A stretch of 34,989 bases of DNA from Rhodobacterales bacterium (lineage in GTDB: Bacteria; Pseudomonadota; Alphaproteobacteria; Rhodobacterales; Rhodobacteraceae): NCBI GenBank assembly GCA_002748285.1, contig PDSA01000008.1, forward strand, positions 1-34,989. The letters are read 5' to 3'. Positions within the stretch are counted from its first letter, which is position 1. Each line of letters opens with the position of its first letter. Made by a program: the position numbers and the translations under genes. The notes under the pieces were generated by a model that saw nothing but the letters and a program-made list of their open reading frames with translations, was not told the DNA's origin and did not search any database. Of this stretch, positions 7,877 to 15,189 are shown piece by piece.

Positions 7877-8503
7877 TTAATCCTCGCTGCTGACCACGCG
7901 GTTTTCAACGATTTCGTCAATATGACCCCAATCAAGCGCCTCTTGAGCCGACATGAAATTGTCCCGCTCCAACGCCTTTTCCACCGTTTCCAGACTGTGG
8001 CCGGTATGTTTGACGTAAATCCCGTTCAACTGGTTTTTAACCTTTTGCGTTTCAGCTGCGTGGATCATGATATCCGTGGCCTGCCCCTGAAAGCCACCCG
8101 AGGGCTGATGCACCATGATCCGCGCATTAGGCAGCGCAAAGCGCAGCCCCTTTTCGCCGCCCACCGACAGAACCGATCCCATGCTGGCCGCCTGCCCCAC
8201 CACCAGGGTTGAGACCTTGGGCCGGATATATTGCATAGTGTCGTAAATCGACAGCCCCGATGTCACCACCCCGCCGGGGCTGTTGATATACATCGAGATT
8301 TCCTTTTTCGGATTCTCGGCCTCAAGATGCAGCAGCTGCGCAACGATCAGCGAAGCCATGCCATCATGCACCTGACCGGTGACGAAAATGATGCGCTCCT
8401 TTAAAAGGCGTGAAAAAATGTCATAAGATCGCTCGCCCCGCGCGGTTTGTTCCACCACCATGGGCACGAGTTGGTTTGTAAACTGGTCGATAGGGTCTTT
8501 CAT
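7877..8503 (-). CDS. clpP: ATP-dependent Clp protease proteolytic subunit ClpP
   Basis: ClpP is the serine protease core of ClpXP/ClpAP. The catalytic triad is visible: Ser107 in GQAASMGS, His132 in MVHQPSGG and Asp181 in [11 protein letters not shown]. The INSPGG oxyanion motif lies at 74-79. The length of 208 residues is normal. ATG 8503 is chosen because it gives the standard N-terminus [14 protein letters not shown] and has an AGAAAG-type site upstream; the frame extends to 8599 without family similarity. A heat-shock-type promoter lies about 50-75 nt upstream. Confidence 0.97.
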   Translation of the reverse strand: MKDPIDQFTNQLVPMVVEQTARGERSYDIFSRLLKERIIFVTGQVHDGMASLIVAQLLHLEAENPKKEISMYINSPGGVVTSGLSIYDTMQYIRPKVSTLVVGQAASMGSVLSVGGEKGLRFALPNARIMVHQPSGGFQGQATDIMIHAAETQKVKNQLNGIYVKHTGHSLETVEKALERDNFMSAQEALDWGHIDEIVENRVVSSED

Positions 8504-8550
8504 AGCTTTCTGCCTGAGGTTGTCGCATTCATTTTCTATACGGTTCCGTC

Positions 8551-8577
8551 TTAGAGGGGCCGCTGCCCGCCTGCAAG
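8551..8577 (-). promoter_or_regulatory. candidate RpoH (sigma-32) heat-shock promoter for clpP
   Basis: On the minus strand, CTTGCA (8577-8572) is followed after 12 nt by CCCCTCTAA (8559-8551). This resembles the sigma-32 consensus CTTGAA and CCCCATnT. The distance from CTTG to CCCC (18 nt) is close to that of classical groE-type promoters. The predicted start is about 40 nt before the clpP ATG. Heat-shock control of clpP is well known in proteobacteria. Confidence 0.55.
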
Positions 8578-8717
8578 GCCCATAGGATGCTTTTCGCATG
8601 GATAGCCTAAACAGAGCGTTACCAAACCGTCCAATTTGGGTAAAATTTTGCGAAAATATCAGATTTTTCAGCCCTCACCCCCCACTCTCACATCCACCAC
8701 GGGCCACAGGGCTGCTT

Positions 8718-8747
8718 TTGCCATTTTGTCTTTTGAAAAAATATGAG
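8718..8747 (+). promoter_or_regulatory. candidate sigma-70 promoter for the fbp operon
   Basis: TTGCCA (8718-8723) and TATGAG (8742-8747) are separated by 18 nt, and the start codon of fbp is about 55 nt downstream. It lies in an AT-richer patch of the clpP-fbp divergent region, which is otherwise GC-rich. An imperfect dyad at 8619-8643 lies about 75 nt further upstream. Confidence 0.4.
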
Positions 8748-8802
8748 ATGTTCGCCCCCAAACCAACCGCCCAGAATCAGCGGCCAAGTCAGGAACTGAA
8801 AA

Positions 8803-9762
8803 ATGCAGACAGAACACATCATGATTGAGCCCAACCACATCCCAGCCGACTTCTACCAGCTGGTCAACGGACTGTGCCGGATCGGTGCGGATCTGGCGAA
8901 AATCATCGCCAAGGGCTCTCTGGGTCAGACGCTGGGCGGGGCGGTTGGCGAAAACAGCGATGGCGACCAGCAAAAGCAGCTGGATGTGATCGCTGATGAG
9001 CTGTTCGCCGATGCTCTGAAACCGCTGAATGTGCGCTGGTATGCCTCCGAAGAGCGCGAGGATGTGATTGCGCTGGACCCCGCCGGCGATTATGCGCTGG
9101 CGATTGACCCGCTGGATGGGTCTTCGAACATTGATGTCAATGTCTCGATCGGCACGATTTTCTCGATTTTCCCCGCCAGATCCGACGCCGAGGCCAGCTT
9201 TTTGCGCCCGGCCAGCGAACAGATTTGCGCGGGCTACATCATTTTCGGGCCACAAACCGGGCTGATGGTCACTTTTGGCCAAGGCACCCGGTTCTATCTG
9301 CTGAACCCGCAAAGCGGGCGCTTCGAGCTGGCCAATGATGCGGTGAGCGTGCCGCAGGACGCCAAGGAATATGCGGTAAATGCGTCCAATTATCGCCATT
9401 GGGAAGCGCCGGTGCGCCGCTATATTGACGATTGTCTGGCGGGCACGGACGGGCCACTGGGGCGCAATTTCAACATGCGCTGGGTGGGCTCTCTGGTGGC
9501 CGAGGCACACCGGATTCTGACCCGCGGCGGGCTGTTCCTGTATCCCGGAGATGCGCGCGAGGGCTATGCAAACGGGCGGCTGCGCATGGTGTATGAATGC
9601 GCTCCGATGGCGTTTTTGCTGGAACAGGCGCAGGGGCACGCCTTTACCACCGATCAGCGAATTCTGGAGCAAACCGCTGATCAACTGCACGCCCGCACGC
9701 CTTTGATTTTTGGCAGCGCAGCGCTGGTTGAGCAGCTGGCCGGCTATTACGCCGCACAATAG
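8803..9762 (+). CDS. fbp: class I fructose-1,6-bisphosphatase
   Basis: This enzyme hydrolyses fructose 1,6-bisphosphate to fructose 6-phosphate, the committed step of gluconeogenesis, and also serves the Calvin cycle as CbbF. Metal- and substrate-binding motifs are clear: ASEERED (81-87), the signature AIDPLDGSSNID (100-111), and later GGLFLYPGDAREGYANGRLR and PMAFLLEQAQG. The 319 residues are slightly fewer than in E. coli Fbp (about 332). ATG 8803 has AGGA (8791-8794) at ideal spacing; ATG 8821 is a weaker alternative. It is the first gene of the operon running to gph and is separated from gap by 40 nt. Confidence 0.95.
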   Translation: MQTEHIMIEPNHIPADFYQLVNGLCRIGADLAKIIAKGSLGQTLGGAVGENSDGDQQKQLDVIADELFADALKPLNVRWYASEEREDVIALDPAGDYALAIDPLDGSSNIDVNVSIGTIFSIFPARSDAEASFLRPASEQICAGYIIFGPQTGLMVTFGQGTRFYLLNPQSGRFELANDAVSVPQDAKEYAVNASNYRHWEAPVRRYIDDCLAGTDGPLGRNFNMRWVGSLVAEAHRILTRGGLFLYPGDAREGYANGRLRMVYECAPMAFLLEQAQGHAFTTDQRILEQTADQLHARTPLIFGSAALVEQLAGYYAAQ

Positions 9763-9802
9763 CTACTGAACCGTCGGAACAGCACAAACGAAGGACATCC
9801 GC

Positions 9803-10807
9803 ATGACTCTGAAAGTCGCAATTAACGGATTTGGACGCATCGGCCGCAACATCCTGAGAGCCATCGTTGAAAGCGGGCGCACCGATATAGAGGTGGTGGC
9901 GATCAATGATCTGGGGGCGGTGCCGTCCTTAGCGCATTTGCTGCAATTTGACAGCGTGCATGGGCGCTTTCCGGTGCCGGTCAAGGCGGGCAGCGACAGC
10001 ATTGATCTGGGCAACGGGCCGATCAGAGTAACCGCGATCCGCGAACCCAAAGACCTGCCCTGGCAAGGGGTGGATATTGCGCTGGAATGCACCGGCATTT
10101 TCAAAAGCCGCAAAAAGGCCGCGATGCTTCTGAAAAGCGGTGCCAAGCGGGTGTTGATCTCGGCCCCCGGCAAGAATGCTGATAAAACAATTGTTTACGG
10201 GGTGAATCAGGGGATTTTGACCAAGGACGACATCATCGTTTCCAACGCCTCCTGCACCACGAATTGCCTGGCCCCTGTGCTCAAGGTTCTGGACGAAGGC
10301 GTTGGCATCCATCACGGTTTCATGACCACCGTCCACAGCTATACCGGCGATCAGCCCACGCTTGATCGCCTGCATCGCGACCTGAACCGTGGCCGGGCCG
10401 CAGCGATGAACATGATCCCCACCTCAACCGGCGCCACCAAAGCCATCGCCCGCGTGTTGCCGGAACTGGCGGGCAAGCTGGACGGGGTGGCGATCCGGGT
10501 GCCGACTCCGAATGTGTCGCTGGTGGATCTGACCTTCGAGGCCAGCCGCAACACCACCCCCGAAGAGATCAACCAGATCATCCGCACCGCCGCCGACGGG
10601 CCGATGCAGGGCATTCTGGCCTATTCGGATGTGCCCAATGTGTCGGTTGATTTTAACCACGACCCGCATTCATCCATTTTCCAGACCGATCAAACCCGGG
10701 TGGTTGCCGGCAATATGGTGCGGATTCTGACCTGGTATGACAATGAATGGGGCTTTTCGAACCGTATGATTGATACCGCTCTGGCAATGGGGAAATTTTT
10801 GAAATGA
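9803..10807 (+). CDS. gap: glyceraldehyde-3-phosphate dehydrogenase, type I
   Basis: The enzyme reversibly oxidises and phosphorylates glyceraldehyde 3-phosphate to 1,3-bisphosphoglycerate. The N-terminal dinucleotide fold starts VAINGFGRIGRN. Asp36 in VVAINDL ends strand 2 and suggests a preference for NAD. The catalytic site is SNASCTTNCLAP with Cys151, and the partner His178 is in TTVHSYTGDQ. The length of 334 residues is normal. ATG 9803 has an AAGGA site 7 nt upstream. The stop overlaps the pgk start in an ATGA junction (10804-10807), so gap and pgk are translationally coupled. Confidence 0.96.
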   Translation: MTLKVAINGFGRIGRNILRAIVESGRTDIEVVAINDLGAVPSLAHLLQFDSVHGRFPVPVKAGSDSIDLGNGPIRVTAIREPKDLPWQGVDIALECTGIFKSRKKAAMLLKSGAKRVLISAPGKNADKTIVYGVNQGILTKDDIIVSNASCTTNCLAPVLKVLDEGVGIHHGFMTTVHSYTGDQPTLDRLHRDLNRGRAAAMNMIPTSTGATKAIARVLPELAGKLDGVAIRVPTPNVSLVDLTFEASRNTTPEEINQIIRTAADGPMQGILAYSDVPNVSVDFNHDPHSSIFQTDQTRVVAGNMVRILTWYDNEWGFSNRMIDTALAMGKFLK

Positions 10808-11997
10808 CAATCACTGCAATCACCGATCTGGATGTCAGCAACAAACGCCTGGTGGTGCGGGCTGATCTGAACGCGCCGTTTCACGACGATGGCAGCGTGT
10901 CCGACAGCACCCGGATTGACCGCTTTGCCGCCGGAATGCGTCCTTTGCTGGCCGCCGGGGCCGCGCTGGTGATCCTCACCCATCTGGGCCGGCCCAAGGG
11001 GATGCGCGACCCCGCGCTGTCAACTCAAAAGATCCTGCCCTGCCTATCCAAGGCTCTGGGCACCGAAGTGGCCTTTGTCGATGCCTGCATCGGCGAACAG
11101 GCCCAAACGGCCGCAGCACAGCTGCGCCCGGGGCAAGTTCTGCTGTGCCAGAATTTGCGCTTTGAGCCCGGCGAAACCGCCAATGACCCGGCCATGGCCG
11201 CCGAACTGGCCAAGCTGGGCGATATTTACGTCAATGATGCATTTTCCTGCGCCCACCGCGCCCATGCCTCGACTGCGGCCATCGCCCACGCCATGCCCGC
11301 CACCGCCGGGCCGCTGATGAATGAGGAAATCACCGCCCTAACCAAAGCGCTGGAACAACCCCAGCGCCCCTCGGTGGCGATTGTTGGCGGAGCCAAGGTG
11401 TCGACCAAAATCGCAGTGCTGAAAAATCTGGCCGGCAAGCTGGATGCGATCATCATCGGCGGCGGCATGGCCAATACGTTTTTGTTTGCCGATGGCGCTC
11501 CGATGGGCAAATCGCTGCATGAAGCCGATGCGCTGGACATCGTCAACGAAGTCCGCGCACTGGCCGCGCAATCAGGCTGCAAGCTGTTGCTGCCCGATGA
11601 TGTGGTGGTGGCCCGCGAATTCGCCGCCGGGGCGGAAAACCAAGTGGTCGCCCATGATGCCTGCCCACCGGATGCGATGATTCTAGATGCCGGCCCCACA
11701 GCGCTTGCCGCTTTTCAGGCGGAACTTGCGCAGGCCAAAACCATCCTGTGGAACGGCCCGCTGGGTGCCTTTGAAATCAGCCCATTTGATACCGCCACCA
11801 TTGGCCTTGCCCAAACCGCTGCCCAGCTGACCCGCGAGGGCAAAACCGTATCCGTGGCCGGCGGTGGCGATACGGTGGCCGCGCTGAATGCTGCCGGGGT
11901 CAGCGATGATTTCACCTATATCTCGACCGCAGGCGGGGCGTTTCTGGAATGGCTCGAAGGCAAAGAGCTGCCCGGGATCGCCGCACTTCACTCATAA
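10804..11997 (+). CDS. pgk: phosphoglycerate kinase
   Basis: This enzyme interconverts 1,3-bisphosphoglycerate plus ADP with 3-phosphoglycerate plus ATP. Family motifs present are VVRADLNAPF and STRID near the N-terminus, LTHLGRPKG, NDAFSCAHRAHAS, IVGGAKVSTKI, IIGGGMANTFL, and the C-terminal nucleotide loop SVAGGGDTVAAL followed by STAGGAFLEWLEG. The 397 residues match the family. It starts in a 4-nt overlap with gap, and fba follows after 27 nt. Confidence 0.97.
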   Translation: MTITAITDLDVSNKRLVVRADLNAPFHDDGSVSDSTRIDRFAAGMRPLLAAGAALVILTHLGRPKGMRDPALSTQKILPCLSKALGTEVAFVDACIGEQAQTAAAQLRPGQVLLCQNLRFEPGETANDPAMAAELAKLGDIYVNDAFSCAHRAHASTAAIAHAMPATAGPLMNEEITALTKALEQPQRPSVAIVGGAKVSTKIAVLKNLAGKLDAIIIGGGMANTFLFADGAPMGKSLHEADALDIVNEVRALAAQSGCKLLLPDDVVVAREFAAGAENQVVAHDACPPDAMILDAGPTALAAFQAELAQAKTILWNGPLGAFEISPFDTATIGLAQTAAQLTREGKTVSVAGGGDTVAALNAAGVSDDFTYISTAGGAFLEWLEGKELPGIAALHS

Positions 11998-12024
11998 CTT
12001 GTTAACCAGATCAGGAACTCCAAC

Positions 12025-13089
12025 ATGGCCCTCATTACCCTTCGCCAACTTCTGGACCACGCGGCTGAACACAGCTACGGGGTGCCCGCCTTCAACATCA
12101 ACAATATGGAACAGGGTCTGGCGATCATGCGCGCCGCAGATGCCTGTGACGCGCCGGTGATCATGCAGGCCTCGCGCGGGGCGCGGTCTTATGCCGGGGA
12201 CATCATGCTGCGGCATATGATCCAAGCGCTGGCCGAAATGTATCCGCATATTCCGCTCTGTATGCATCAGGATCACGGCAATAACGAAGCCACCTGCGCC
12301 AGCGCCATCCGCCATGGCTTTACCTCGGTGATGATGGATGGCTCCCTGCACGCCGATATGAAAACTCCGGCGAATTTTGCCTATAATGTCGATATTACCG
12401 AACGGGTTGCGCGGCTGGCGCATTGGGTCGGGGCTTCGGTTGAGGGCGAGCTGGGCGTGCTGGGCTCGCTGGAGACCGGCGAAGCAGCCGAAGAGGATGG
12501 CTCGGGCGCGGTGGGCAAGCTGTCGATGGAGCAGCTGCTGACCGACCCCGACGAAGCCGCCGATTTCGTGCAAAAGACCAAGGTTGATGCGCTGGCCATT
12601 GCCTGTGGCACCTCGCATGGGGCGTATAAATTCACCAGCAAACCCACCGGAGACACGCTGGCGATCAGCCAGATCGAGGCAATCCACGCCAAAATCCCCA
12701 ATGTACATCTGGTGATGCATGGTTCTTCCTCGGTGCCGCAATATCTGCAAGACCTGATCAACGAAAATGGCGGCGAGATGGCCCAGACCTATGGCGTGCC
12801 GCTTGAAGAAATCGAAAAGGGTATTAAATCAGGGGTGCGCAAGGTGAATATCGACACCGATAACCGCATGGCGCTGACCGGGCAGTTCCGCAAAATCGCC
12901 AAGGAAAAGCCCTCTGAATTTGATCCGCGTAAATTCATGATCCCGGCGATGGAAGAGATGCAAAAGCTGGTCAAGGACCGGTTCGAGCGTTTCGGCACCG
13001 CTGGCCATGCCCATGCGATCAAAGTGATCCCGATGGATGATATGGCCAAGCGCTATCAGGATGGTGCGCTTGATCCGGTGATCGGCTAG
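12025..13089 (+). CDS. fba: class II fructose-bisphosphate aldolase, Calvin-cycle subtype
   Basis: This is a zinc-dependent aldolase joining glyceraldehyde 3-phosphate and dihydroxyacetone phosphate. The Zn/catalytic motif is MHQDHG (80-85), and further family blocks are [33 protein letters not shown] and HGSSSVPQ. The 354-residue length and the overall sequence match the CbbA-like subtype (the family I know as FruBisAldo_II_B) rather than the FbaA/FbaB forms. An AGGA site precedes ATG 12025 (TCAGGAACTCCAAC). It sits between pgk and rpe, which is consistent with a cbb-style cluster. Confidence 0.95.
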   Translation: MALITLRQLLDHAAEHSYGVPAFNINNMEQGLAIMRAADACDAPVIMQASRGARSYAGDIMLRHMIQALAEMYPHIPLCMHQDHGNNEATCASAIRHGFTSVMMDGSLHADMKTPANFAYNVDITERVARLAHWVGASVEGELGVLGSLETGEAAEEDGSGAVGKLSMEQLLTDPDEAADFVQKTKVDALAIACGTSHGAYKFTSKPTGDTLAISQIEAIHAKIPNVHLVMHGSSSVPQYLQDLINENGGEMAQTYGVPLEEIEKGIKSGVRKVNIDTDNRMALTGQFRKIAKEKPSEFDPRKFMIPAMEEMQKLVKDRFERFGTAGHAHAIKVIPMDDMAKRYQDGALDPVIG

Positions 13090-13125
13090 ATCGCCCATCC
13101 CCCATATCCTGAAAGGAGCCCAAGC

Positions 13126-13833
13126 ATGAGCTTTGACAGAAACATCAAAATCGCGCCCTCGATCCTGTCGGCCGATTTCGCCAATTTCGGGGCCGAGATC
13201 CGCGCCATTGAGGATCAGGGCTGTGACTGGGTGCATGTCGATGTGATGGATGGGCATTTTGTGCCCAACCTCACCTTCGGCCCGCCGGCAGTGGCGGCAT
13301 TTCGCCCGCATGTGAAAACGGTGATGGATGTGCATCTGATGATCTCGCCGGTGGATGCTTATATCAACGCCTATGCACAGGCCGGGGCCGATGTGATCAC
13401 CGCTCACCTTGAGGCCTCGGACCACATCCACCGCACCTTGCAGGCGATCCGCGCCAGTGGCGCCAAGGCCGGGCTGGCGCTGAACCCCGGCACGGGTTTG
13501 GGGGATGTGGAATATCTGCTGGATATGGTGGATCTGTTTTGCATCATGACGGTCAACCCCGGTTTTGGCGGGCAAAAATTCATCCACAGCCAGATTGGCA
13601 AGGTGAAAAAACTGCGGGCGATGATTGGCGAGCGCCCCATTCACATTGAAATTGACGGCGGCATTACCCCCGAAACCGCGCCCCTGATGGCCGCGGCCGG
13701 GGCAGATGTGCTGGTGGCGGGCTCGGCTGTGTTTAAAGGTGGCAGCGTCGCGCAGCCCGAAATTTATGGCCAAAACATCCGCGCCATCCGCGAGGCCGCC
13801 CAAGCGGCGCAACCCAGCAACAGCACCCCCTAA
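13126..13833 (+). CDS. rpe: ribulose-phosphate 3-epimerase
   Basis: Rpe interconverts ribulose 5-phosphate and xylulose 5-phosphate in the pentose phosphate pathway or Calvin cycle. It is a TIM barrel with the expected metal ligands and catalytic acids: IAPSILSADF at the N-terminus, WVHVDVMDGHFVPN with His37 and Asp39, MDVHLMI with His70, MTVNPGFGGQKF, and IEIDGGI near residue 180. The 235 residues fit the family. A strong AAAGGAG site lies about 8 nt before ATG 13126. Confidence 0.96.
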   Translation: MSFDRNIKIAPSILSADFANFGAEIRAIEDQGCDWVHVDVMDGHFVPNLTFGPPAVAAFRPHVKTVMDVHLMISPVDAYINAYAQAGADVITAHLEASDHIHRTLQAIRASGAKAGLALNPGTGLGDVEYLLDMVDLFCIMTVNPGFGGQKFIHSQIGKVKKLRAMIGERPIHIEIDGGITPETAPLMAAAGADVLVAGSAVFKGGSVAQPEIYGQNIRAIREAAQAAQPSNSTP

Positions 13834-13848
13834 CCACAGGAGACTCCC

Positions 13849-14391
13849 ATGGCTCTGGTCAGCCCCCCCGTCTGCGATTTCAACTGGCAAGCCCCCGATT
13901 TCACCCTGCCCGCCACCGATGGCAACAGCTATTCTCTGGCCGATCTGCGCGGGGAAAACGGCACGCTGGTGATGTTCATCTGCAACCACTGCCCCTATGT
14001 GATGTCGATCAAGGATAAGCTGGTGCGCGAGGCAAAGGCGCTGCAACAGCTGGGCATTGGCGTGGTGGCGATCAACTCGAATGACGCCGAAACCTACCCC
14101 GAGGACAGCTTTGACAACATGAAAAAGCAGGGCTTTCCCTTTGTCTATCTGCATGACGCAACGCAAGCGGTGGCGCGGGCCTATGATGCGCAATGCACCC
14201 CAGATTTTTTCGGCTTCAACGCCGATCTGGGGCTGCAATATCGCGGACGGCTGGATGCGTCGGGCCGCGATCCCGAGGCCGGAGCGTTGCGGCGCGACCT
14301 TTATGAAGCCATGAAACAGGTGGCCGAAACTGGCAAAGGGCCGGCGGATCAGACCCCCTCCATGGGCTGCTCGATCAAGTGGAAGGCTTGA
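13849..14391 (+). CDS. thioredoxin-fold (AhpC/TSA-like) protein with CNHC motif
   Basis: This is a 180-residue thioredoxin-fold protein of the redoxin type. The N-terminus APDFTLPATDGNSYSLADLRGENGTLVMFICNHCPYV is typical of thioredoxin-like peroxiredoxin relatives. The CNHC pair (C45, C48) occupies the CxxC active-site position, and no signal peptide is seen, so it is probably a cytoplasmic thiol-disulfide or peroxidatic protein. A later segment, AYDAQCTPDFFGF, contains the cis-Pro-type loop (CTPDFFG). It has an AGGAG site and sits inside the central-carbon operon, which may hint at redox control of these enzymes, but that is only inference from location. Confidence 0.8.
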   Translation: MALVSPPVCDFNWQAPDFTLPATDGNSYSLADLRGENGTLVMFICNHCPYVMSIKDKLVREAKALQQLGIGVVAINSNDAETYPEDSFDNMKKQGFPFVYLHDATQAVARAYDAQCTPDFFGFNADLGLQYRGRLDASGRDPEAGALRRDLYEAMKQVAETGKGPADQTPSMGCSIKWKA

Positions 14392-15059
14392 GCGCCCGGG
14401 ACAAAATCCCGGTGATTTTTGATCTGGACGGCACGCTAGTTGACAGCGCCCCGGATCTGCGCGCCGCTTGCGTCAAAATGCTGCGGGCCGAGGGCAAACC
14501 CGCCCCCAGCCTGCAAACCGTGATCGGTTATATCGGCAACGGCATCCCCCGGCTGGTGCAGCGCGCCATGGACGATCATGGCATCGCGCCTGATCAACAC
14601 CCCCGGCTGCTGACGGCGTATAGGGCGCATTATGACGCCGCGCCAGCCAACCTCAGCCGGCTTTACCCGAATGTGCCTGAACTGCTGCGCCACCTGCACG
14701 CCCGGGGTCATAAAATGGCGATCTGCACCAACAAACCGGCCGATCCGGCCCGACAGTTGCTGGCTGCCTTGGGGATCGAGGCGTTTTTCCCGGTGCTGGT
14801 AGGCGGAGACAGCCTGAGCGTGAAAAAGCCCGACCCGGCGCCGTTGCGGGACTGCCTGAGACAGCTGGGCGAGACCCGCTGCCTTTATGTCGGCGATAGC
14901 GAAGTTGACGCCCAAACCGCACAAAATGCGGATCAGCCGCTGGCGCTGTTTCGGGGCGGTTATCGCAAAGCTTCGGTGTCGGAATTGCCGCATCGTTTTG
15001 CCTTTGACAATTTTGCCCAGCTTCAGGGCTTTGTCGATCATTTCTCTGACGACGGATAA
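14379..15059 (+). CDS. gph: phosphoglycolate phosphatase-like HAD hydrolase
   Basis: This is a HAD subfamily IA phosphatase. Motif I is FDLDGTLVDS (nucleophile Asp15, acid Asp17), motif II is MAICTNKP, motif III is VKKPDP and motif IV is YVGDSEVD. The cap-domain sequence and length (226 aa) fit Gph/CbbZ, which dephosphorylates 2-phosphoglycolate. The start is taken as GTG 14379, overlapping the previous gene by 13 nt; TTG 14388 is an alternative. It is the last gene of the plus-strand operon and is followed 9 nt later by a very strong hairpin. Substrate specificity of HAD enzymes is hard to prove from sequence alone. Confidence 0.88.
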   Translation: MEGLSARDKIPVIFDLDGTLVDSAPDLRAACVKMLRAEGKPAPSLQTVIGYIGNGIPRLVQRAMDDHGIAPDQHPRLLTAYRAHYDAAPANLSRLYPNVPELLRHLHARGHKMAICTNKPADPARQLLAALGIEAFFPVLVGGDSLSVKKPDPAPLRDCLRQLGETRCLYVGDSEVDAQTAQNADQPLALFRGGYRKASVSELPHRFAFDNFAQLQGFVDHFSDDG

Positions 15060-15068
15060 CACAAAAAC

Positions 15069-15110
15069 GCCGGGCTGCGCCTGCCGGGGGGCAGGCAGGC
15101 GCAGCCCGGC
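15069..15110 (+). terminator. strong hairpin after gph, between convergent genes
   Basis: A perfect 17-bp GC-rich stem (15069-15085 with 15094-15110) closes an 8-nt loop, 9 nt after the gph stop. No T-run follows on the plus strand. On the minus strand a short TTTTTG follows, so a terminator for the oppositely transcribed PiT gene is equally possible. It is also the first half of a dispersed two-hairpin element. Confidence 0.6.
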
Positions 15111-15136
15111 CTAACGGCCGGGCGGAACAGATTAAA
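15072..15136 (+). repeat. two-hairpin intergenic repeat, copy A
   Basis: This REP-like element has a long GGGCTGCGC...GCGCAGCCC hairpin, then an overlapping short hairpin (CCCGGCC, loop TAAC, GGCCGGG; 15105-15122), then the tail CGGAACAGATTAAA. A second copy with the same order and orientation lies at 22638-22698. Both copies sit just downstream of a gene's stop codon. Confidence 0.65.
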
Positions 15137-15189
15137 ACTGGCAGCATAATTGGCTGAGGTCAAAAACACATCAACCGCGTCTGTAAACC

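Noticed and set aside
12829..14238. A 469-codon open frame on the minus strand opposite fba, rpe and the redoxin gene
   Set aside because: It is a mirror frame of GC-rich coding DNA. The plus-strand frames have clear family motifs and ribosome sites, while this one is His/Gly/Arg-rich with no recognisable domain.
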